Shown: positions 1 to 3,397 of the stretch, piece after piece
How the letters are laid out: each line of letters starts with the position of its first letter
Position numbering within the stretch: position 1 is the stretch's first letter
Assembly (NCBI GenBank): GCA_031275035.1
Contig: JAISPH010000144.1
Span: 1-6,055, forward strand
DNA from: Treponema sp.
GTDB lineage: Bacteria; Spirochaetota; Spirochaetia; Treponematales; Breznakiellaceae
DNA: 6,055 bases
Direction: 5' to 3'
Notes under the pieces: generated by a model
What the model saw: only the letters and a program-made list of their open reading frames with translations
Database searches by the model: none
What the model was told of the DNA's origin: nothing
Translations under genes and position numbers: made by a program

Positions 1-1095
1 CTCATAGTCCCCCGCCTTTTCGTAGTAACTGATGGCGTCCATCTTCTGGTTGTTGGCCGCGCACCAGGCGGCGGTCTTGTGCCAGAGGTCCTTTTTATCG
101 TATTCCGACAGTTCATCCTGCCTGGCTTTGAGGTAATCCAGAAAGAGGTGATGAATATGATAGACATTAAGATACGCGTCGAAACGGATAAAAGAATCCA
201 TCTCTTTCACCCGTTCTATAAGCGAGGGGTCCTCCGCCAGTTCCCCCAGCAGCTCCGGAACCAGCTGCTCAATGAGGGACAGCTTAATAAGAAACCGCCG
301 CACCGGAGGCGGCAGGGGCGCCATGATCTCGCTGTCGATGAGCTTAAAGATATTGGATCTGAGGGCCTGGTTCACATAGGCGGCGCCGGGGGGGGCGTTT
401 TTGAAGAAAAGCCCCGCCAGGTGTATGGCAAAGGCCCAGCCTTCGGTATCGTGGTAAATTGAGGAAACCGTCTGGGGCGGGGGGTTGATATCCAGAAGCC
501 GAAAGTAGTCCGCCATTTCTTCCTGGGTAAAACGGAGATCCCCTTCGGTGATCCGGGCCACCAATCCCTTTTTTTCAAGAATCCCGAGGTCCAGGGGAGG
601 TTCGGTCCGGGATATGATGATGGAGGTGATGCTGGGGAAGGGGGCGGTGATGGAACGTTCCAGGAACCGCAGGACCCCCTTGTCGTGGATAAGGTGAAAA
701 TCGTCGTAGACCAGGACGTATTTTACATCGGTACGGGTTTCCTTCTGGGGGATGAGCAGATACCGCTCAAATTCCCGCTCCGTTTCAGGGAAATCAATAT
801 TCATCAGCCTGGCCGCCGCCTTCTTGTTCCCCACAGAGATGCCGGCGATAAAATTTTCCCAAAAACGCTTGCCGATATTGTCCCGTTCGGAAAGCTGTAT
901 CCAGCCGACCAGGGCGGGGTATTGGCGGGCAAAGGCGTAAACCGCCTGGGTTTTTCCGTATCCCGCCCCGGCGCAGACGATAAGCGCCGGATTTTGCACC
1001 GCCTTTTCCAGCAGACGGTTTATCCGGGGCCGCTCCAGGTAGATCTGGTTCCCCAGCGAGATGGGCATGTTACTGTGGAAAAGCCGCTCCGCCAC
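1..1095 (-). CDS. MalT-like LuxR-family ATP-dependent transcriptional regulator, N-terminal part (C-terminus off window)
   Basis: The frame is open from a GTG at 1095 to the left edge: 365 codons, no stop, no end. The product resembles STAND ATPase regulators of the MalT/LuxR type, cytoplasmic proteins that oligomerise with ATP and an inducer and bind DNA through a C-terminal LuxR helix-turn-helix, here outside the window. Visible in order are a lead-in (about 1-35, GNQIYLERPRINRLL), Walker A AGAGYGKT (42-49), Walker B YVLVYDDFHLI (126-136), a sensor-like IIISRTEPP (159-167), the family-typical TEGWAFAIHLAG (217-228), and a winged-helix end with HIHHLFLDYL (313-322). A TPR-like region begins near 340. 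Full-length relatives are usually about 850-900 residues, so roughly 40% is present. GTG is preferred because AAGGA lies 6 nt upstream; the ATG at 1068 has no close Shine-Dalgarno, and a TAG closes the frame upstream of the GTG. A C8 run on the coding strand (388-395) is in frame. Family is confident; inducer and targets are unknown. Confidence 0.9.
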   Translation of the reverse strand, partial: MAERLFHSNMPISLGNQIYLERPRINRLLEKAVQNPALIVCAGAGYGKTQAVYAFARQYPALVGWIQLSERDNIGKRFWENFIAGISVGNKKAAARLMNIDFPETEREFERYLLIPQKETRTDVKYVLVYDDFHLIHDKGVLRFLERSITAPFPSITSIIISRTEPPLDLGILEKKGLVARITEGDLRFTQEEMADYFRLLDINPPPQTVSSIYHDTEGWAFAIHLAGLFFKNAPPGAAYVNQALRSNIFKLIDSEIMAPLPPPVRRFLIKLSLIEQLVPELLGELAEDPSLIERVKEMDSFIRFDAYLNVYHIHHLFLDYLKARQDELSEYDKKDLWHKTAAWCAANNQKMDAISYYEKAGDYE

Positions 1096-1100
1096 CTTTT

Positions 1101-1106
1101 TTCCTT
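1101..1106 (-). promoter_or_regulatory. Ribosome binding site that selects the GTG start of the MalT-like regulator
   Basis: On the minus strand AAGGAA precedes GTG (1095) with 5-6 nt spacing. The downstream in-frame ATG at 1068 lacks any purine-rich site at a usable distance, so this element decides the start. Confidence 0.7.
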
Positions 1107-1112
1107 GTTTGA

Positions 1113-1137
1113 GGGGGGTCTGATACCCCGCGGCAAA
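1113..1137 (-). repeat. Third copy of the CGGGGTAT-ACCCC repeat, in the regulator's leader
   Basis: The minus strand reads GCCGCGGGGTAT, then CAG, then ACCCCCC. GCC-N-CGGGGTAT matches 11 of 12 bases of the plus-strand copy at 1488-1499, and both continue into ACCCCC. The conserved hairpin potential suggests common origin, though the similarity covers only about 20 bases. Confidence 0.45.
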
Positions 1138-1296
1138 CTACCTTTGCGCGCCATGTCAAATCTACGGAATAGAAACATCCCCTCAAAGGAGCCCCGTTCA
1201 AACAACACCGTATCCAGGCCTGCGGGTTTGCTGGGGGGAAGATTATGTTAAAGGCCCGCCTATTTTAAGAAAAAATGGATTATTTTATGATAATAT

Positions 1297-1325
1297 ATAA
1301 TAAACCTGACAAATTATACTGTCAA
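1297..1325 (-). promoter_or_regulatory. Sigma70-type promoter for the MalT-like regulator
   Basis: Minus-strand TTGACA (1325-1320, perfect -35) is followed by a 17-bp spacer and TATTAT (1302-1297, 5 of 6 to consensus). The flanking sequence is markedly AT-rich compared with the rest of the window. The next gene downstream on this strand is the regulator starting at 1095. A terminator lies just upstream, which fits a new transcription unit beginning here. Confidence 0.75.
1307..1324. promoter_or_regulatory. TGACA/TGTCA dyad overlapping the -35 box (possible operator)
   Basis: TGACA (1307-1311) and TGTCA (1320-1324) form a 5-bp inverted repeat with an 8-bp AT-rich centre. It overlaps the -35 hexamer and part of the spacer of the regulator promoter. 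A bound protein there would block polymerase. The arms are short and partly made by the -35 itself, so this is only a candidate. Confidence 0.3.
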
Positions 1326-1361
1326 TGACGGAAACGGCGGTATTTTTGCAAAAAATATGAA

Positions 1362-1387
1362 ATACCTCGGGGCAAGCCCCGAGGTAT
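1362..1387 (-). terminator. Intrinsic terminator, probably of the Cache-sensor gene
   Basis: Perfect 12-bp arms, ATACCTCGGGGC and GCCCCGAGGTAT, are separated by 2 nt (a CUUG-type tight loop on the minus strand). On the minus strand the stem is followed by TTCATATTTTTT, a U-rich tail; on the plus strand there is no T tract. It sits 225 nt after the sensor stop codon and about 37 bp upstream of the next promoter on the same strand. It also shares sequence with the repeat at 1481-1499, so it may be a repeat element serving as a terminator. Confidence 0.7.
1369..1387 (+). repeat. Direct repeat copy 1 of a GC-rich motif
   Basis: GGGGCAAGCCCCGAGGTAT matches the stretch at 1481-1499 at 17 of 19 positions in the same orientation. 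The matching part also forms one arm and loop of the terminator hairpin at 1362-1387. Confidence 0.65.
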
Positions 1388-1425
1388 CTTCGTTGGATAG
1401 GAAATTTATTGTACTGGCGGGACTT

Positions 1426-1500
1426 CATACCCCGATCCGAAGATCGGTTTACAACTTTTTTAGTGGTAGCACCCTCAACCGGGGCAAGCCTCGGGGTATG
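1426..1500. repeat. Inverted repeat with 10-bp ends (CATACCCCGA / TCGGGGTATG)
   Basis: CATACCCCGA (1426-1435) and TCGGGGTATG (1491-1500) are perfect reverse complements enclosing 55 bp. The ends are variants of the same CCCCGAGGTAT-like core seen in the neighbouring palindrome. The enclosed DNA encodes nothing recognisable. It could be a small non-autonomous element or two independently placed repeat units; no flanking target duplication is evident to me. Confidence 0.5.
1432..1447 (-). repeat. Short hairpin with UUCG loop (CCGATC/GATCGG)
   Basis: Six-bp arms CCGATC (1432-1437) and GATCGG (1442-1447) flank 4 nt that read TTCG on the minus strand, a very stable tetraloop if transcribed. On the plus strand it is followed by TTTACAACTTTTTT, terminator-like, but no plus-strand gene ends nearby. 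It lies in the presumed 3' region of the sensor transcript. Confidence 0.45.
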
Positions 1501-1507
1501 GACCCCC
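1481..1507 (+). repeat. Direct repeat copy 2, with GGGGT/ACCCC hairpin
   Basis: GGGGCAAGCCTCGGGGTAT (1481-1499) is the second copy of the motif at 1369-1387. It continues into ACCCCC, giving a GGGGT-ATGG-ACCCC hairpin (1493-1506). The same GCC-N-CGGGGTAT followed by ACCCCC arrangement recurs on the opposite strand at 1113-1137. Confidence 0.6.
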
Positions 1508-1612
1508 GCCTTCCAATCAAACGTGAGGAGAGGTATTTGGCAGAGGAAAAGGGAGGGGAGGGCTCCAGGACACCCCCTCCCGCAAATCGTCCTGGAACGG
1601 GACCCTCCGGGG
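1501..1612. other. Non-coding 3' region of the sensor gene
   Basis: No gene is seen here. The one structure is an inverted repeat, TCCAGGAC (1564-1571) and GTCCTGGA (1589-1596), with a 17-nt loop. On the minus strand it is followed by C-rich sequence with only a TTTT, so it is a poor intrinsic terminator; the better one lies at 1362-1387. Confidence 0.4.
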
Positions 1613-2845
1613 TTATCCCTCGATGAACAGGATCATTTCCTGCTCCGGGGAAATAAGATATTCCCGCATTTTTTCAAATTCGGACTTGTCAATCTGATTC
1701 CGCAGCCAGGGCATCAGATCCGCATCCCCTCTCTGACATTCTTCCAATTCTTCTATGGCGCGGTCGATTTGGTCCATGTCGTAAATTTCCGAGGCGATCT
1801 GTATCCGCGTAAACAGGTCCGGCCCCGGGGCGGTACTGGGGGTTCGCAGCTCCTCCTCCAGCAGGCCCAGGAGCAGGAAGTGGTTTTTCTCCTCCGATGC
1901 GGATTCCACCGCCGTTTTCATCGCCGCGATCCGCTCAAAGGGCCGGGCAATATGGCGGGCGGCAAGGCAGGCGGCAAGTACCCCCAAGGCCAGGAATACC
2001 ACCCCGGCGGCCAGAAAGGACCACGCCGCCTGGGAAAGGGGGCTCTCGGTAACGGGGCAGACCACCCCTAGGGACCAGCCGTCGGTCCCGCCGATGGGCA
2101 GGTATGCGCAGATCCGCTTAACCCCCAGATAGCTGTATTCTCCTGTACCCGTTTCCCCCTGGATCATGAGGGAAAAAACGCCCGCCATTTGACGGTACTC
2201 CTCGTCGGTTTCCGCCAGTTTGAGGAAGTTAAAACGGCCCAGGACCATGTGGGGCCGTATGTTGGCGATGATCACGCCCTCATGGTCCAGGACAAAAATA
2301 TTCCCCGATCGCCATATCCTGAACCGGGACAGCGTATCGCTTATCACCAATCCCGGCAGGGCGGCTTCCAGAACCCCGCCGTCATCCAGGGGTACCCGGA
2401 ACCGCATGACAAAATCCCCGTTATCGTTAAACTGGGTGGTGCCTATCACCGTTTTCCCGTTAAAGGCATCTCCGGCGTTCCCGCCGCCGGTATTCTTATA
2501 ATCCGGCATTTTAGCCCCCCAGGAGATCTCCCCGCCGGTTTGGTTCACCAGCCGCATGGACAGATAATCCCCGGCGACGGCTTCTTCCCGTAAAATGTCC
2601 CCAATCTGATCATCATCCAAACCCCGGCATTTTTCCGCGATAAACCGCAGATCCGCCTTTATACGGCTGACCTTTTCCTCCACAAACTGCCCGGCGATGA
2701 CGCCCGATACGCCCATGTCATTTTTGATAGTCTCCGCAAGATTCCGCCGGCTTAAAGCTATACCGGTAATCACGCTCGTGATGGTGATGCCCGCAGTAAT
2801 TGAGGATATGATCAGAATAATTCTGGCGCGAACTGATAGCGACAT
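1613..2845 (-). CDS. Membrane-bound Cache-domain sensor protein without recognisable output domain (possible kinase-deleted histidine kinase relative)
   Basis: The 410-residue product is built like a bacterial extracytoplasmic sensor. An N-terminal membrane helix (about 9-31) precedes a periplasmic domain of about 240 residues that resembles a double Cache (PAS-like) ligand-binding fold; NIFVLDHEGVIIANIRP (182-198) is the typical membrane-distal-to-proximal strand pair. A second helix (about 274-297) leads to ARPFERI, like the start of a HAMP linker. Only about 110 cytoplasmic residues follow, with no HATPase, GGDEF, receiver or methyl-accepting signature. Two parts look familiar. At 318-336, EEKNHFL then EEELRTP recalls a HisKA H-box with Glu in place of the phospho-accepting His. 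Residues 345-397 (DMDQIDRAIEELEE, then LMPWLRNQIDKSEF) recall the tail of treponemal hybrid kinases, from memory. The start is firm: AAGGAGGT lies 4 nt before ATG. It is transcribed away from rpmB. Sensor architecture is confident; ligand and output are unknown. Confidence 0.85.
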   Translation of the reverse strand: MSLSVRARIILIISSITAGITITSVITGIALSRRNLAETIKNDMGVSGVIAGQFVEEKVSRIKADLRFIAEKCRGLDDDQIGDILREEAVAGDYLSMRLVNQTGGEISWGAKMPDYKNTGGGNAGDAFNGKTVIGTTQFNDNGDFVMRFRVPLDDGGVLEAALPGLVISDTLSRFRIWRSGNIFVLDHEGVIIANIRPHMVLGRFNFLKLAETDEEYRQMAGVFSLMIQGETGTGEYSYLGVKRICAYLPIGGTDGWSLGVVCPVTESPLSQAAWSFLAAGVVFLALGVLAACLAARHIARPFERIAAMKTAVESASEEKNHFLLLGLLEEELRTPSTAPGPDLFTRIQIASEIYDMDQIDRAIEELEECQRGDADLMPWLRNQIDKSEFEKMREYLISPEQEMILFIEG

Positions 2846-2849
2846 AGCT

Positions 2850-2857
2850 ACCTCCTT
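2850..2857 (-). promoter_or_regulatory. Strong ribosome binding site of the Cache-sensor gene
   Basis: Minus-strand AAGGAGGT, a full Shine-Dalgarno match, lies 4 nt before the ATG at 2845 and fixes the start. Confidence 0.85.
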
Positions 2858-2872
2858 ATTAAATTATTCGGC

Positions 2873-2909
2873 CCCTAAAACCCAGGACCCTTCGGGACGG
2901 GTTTTAGGG
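2873..2909. repeat. Perfect 11-bp inverted repeat in the sensor gene's upstream region
   Basis: CCCTAAAACCC (2873-2883) and GGGTTTTAGGG (2899-2909) are exact reverse complements around a 15-nt centre. The centre contains its own small CCC-TTC-GGG hairpin. It ends 28 nt before the sensor ATG on the minus strand. No U tract follows on either strand, so it is not a plain intrinsic terminator. It could be an mRNA hairpin near the ribosome binding site, an operator, or a dispersed repeat. Confidence 0.6.
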
Positions 2910-3058
2910 TCTGTTGGTACAATGGTAAGGAAGGTATTTTGAACGAAATACACCCAAAAAATAAAAAAACACGGGGTTGGGGGGAGATTTTTACAAAATA
3001 CGGAGAATTCCAGGGTTTTTAGGGAGACGGCCCCGGAAACGCCGGAAAGCTGCTTTTC
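2910..3058. other. Non-coding spacer between rpmB and the sensor gene
   Basis: No gene, tRNA or confident promoter is seen. On the minus strand it contains a C-rich stretch (2971-2984) directly followed by a 14-base T-rich tract (2969-2956). No G-rich partner upstream could form a stem, so I do not call a terminator. A weak 5-bp hairpin, GGAAA/TTTCC, lies just after the rpmB stop. Confidence 0.4.
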
Positions 3059-3250
3059 CTATACTTTTTTAGTGATAAAATCACTTTTCAGGCAGCGGGC
3101 GCAGATTTTAAGGGTAAGGGTAGTGCCGTTCACCTCGGTTTTGACCTTTTTAAGGTTCGGTTTCCAGGTACGGCGGGTACGGTTTTTGGCATGGCTTACC
3201 GAATTGCCCGTGATGGTGTGTTTCCCGCATATATCGCAGATCCGTGACAT
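3059..3250 (-). CDS. rpmB: 50S ribosomal protein L28, zinc-binding (C+) form
   Basis: The 63-residue product is a small basic large-subunit ribosomal protein used in 50S assembly. It shows the L28 start [10 protein letters not shown], the conserved [16 protein letters not shown] (18-33), and the late KICARCLKS (48-56). Two CxxC pairs (C5/C8 and C50/C53) mark the zinc-ribbon form rather than the cysteine-free paralogue that many bacteria keep for zinc shortage. The open frame extends 29 codons upstream to 3337, but ATG at 3250 is the start. The family begins there, AAGGA occurs 4 nt and again 8 nt upstream, and the extension covers the promoter. It is divergent from clpB and apparently monocistronic; no clear intrinsic terminator follows. 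Confidence 0.96.
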   Translation of the reverse strand: MSRICDICGKHTITGNSVSHAKNRTRRTWKPNLKKVKTEVNGTTLTLKICARCLKSDFITKKV

Positions 3251-3301
3251 AACATCCTTCCTTATCAAAATCCTATCGGAATATTCTTCAACAGAGACTG
3301 T

Positions 3302-3330
3302 ATCGTACCGGAAACGGCCCTTTATGTAAA
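3302..3330 (-). promoter_or_regulatory. Sigma70-type promoter for rpmB
   Basis: Minus-strand TTTACA (3330-3325, 5 of 6) is followed by 17 bp and TACGAT (3307-3302, 4 of 6). Transcription would start near 3295, giving a leader of about 45 nt with the Shine-Dalgarno inside it. Confidence 0.6.
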
Positions 3331-3345
3331 GAGGCATACGCCGTA

Positions 3346-3374
3346 TTGCTCTCCCGGCGGACTTTTTTTATCTT
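3346..3374 (+). promoter_or_regulatory. Candidate promoter for clpB
   Basis: TTGCTC (3346-3351), a 17-bp spacer and TATCTT (3369-3374) form a weak sigma70-type match; transcription would start near 3381, keeping the ribosome binding site in the message. A perfect TATAAT at 3383-3388 also exists, but it would start the message only about 3 nt before the ATG. No HrcA/CIRCE dyad is visible. The -35 box lies only 16 bp from that of rpmB on the other strand. Confidence 0.35.
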
Positions 3375-3388
3375 ATATAAAGTATAAT

Positions 3389-3393
3389 GGGGG
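3389..3393 (+). promoter_or_regulatory. Atypical G-only ribosome binding site of clpB
   Basis: GGGGG lies 4 nt before the ATG at 3398 in place of GGAGG. It is the only purine run at a usable distance and agrees with the start chosen from protein homology. Confidence 0.5.
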
Positions 3394-3397
3394 AAAT

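Larger units (their letters stand above)
1096..1290 (-). other. Long 5' leader of the MalT-like regulator, containing a repeat-derived hairpin
   Basis: This is the stretch between the predicted transcription start (about 1290) and the GTG at 1095, so the untranslated leader would be about 195 nt. No convincing gene is seen in it. The only open frame (ATG at 1208) runs out of phase into the regulator and has no recognisable product. Near its 3' end, at 1113-1137, is a copy of the repeat motif also found at 1481-1507. It can form a 5-bp hairpin, GGGGT/ACCCC (1115-1119 and 1125-1129), just upstream of the ribosome binding site. Its length rests on the promoter call. Confidence 0.5.

Noticed and set aside
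1020..1208. 62-codon minus-strand frame overlapping the regulator start, possible leader peptide
   Set aside because: It overlaps the regulator out of phase for about 75 nt, shows no recognisable motif and has no good ribosome binding site. Its middle is simply the repeat copy at 1113-1137 translated.
1426..1500. Complete insertion sequence between the inverted ends
   Set aside because: Only 55 bp lie inside, with no transposase coding capacity and no evident target-site duplication. At most it is a small non-autonomous repeat.
1357..1626. 89-codon plus-strand frame over the repeat cluster
   Set aside because: It begins in the terminator palindrome, encodes repeat sequence and resembles no protein I know. 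No promoter or ribosome binding site precedes it.
1409..2071. Plus-strand open frame of 220 codons
   Set aside because: It lies mostly antisense to the Cache-sensor gene, has no recognisable domain, and is rich in Gly, Arg and Pro as expected of a GC-rich shadow frame. The sensor has a clear domain structure and a strong ribosome binding site.
2971..2984. G-quadruplex on the plus strand
   Set aside because: Only two G runs (GGGG and GGGGGG) are adjacent. Four closely spaced runs are needed for a confident intramolecular quadruplex.
3059..3337. Longer 92-residue version of L28 starting at 3337
   Set aside because: The extra 29 residues have no counterpart in L28 and would place the start codon upstream of the predicted -10 and -35 boxes. 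The family start and Shine-Dalgarno fit 3250.
3251..3397. CIRCE (HrcA) operator before clpB
   Set aside because: The GAGTGCTAA/TTAGCACTC half-sites are absent on both strands.
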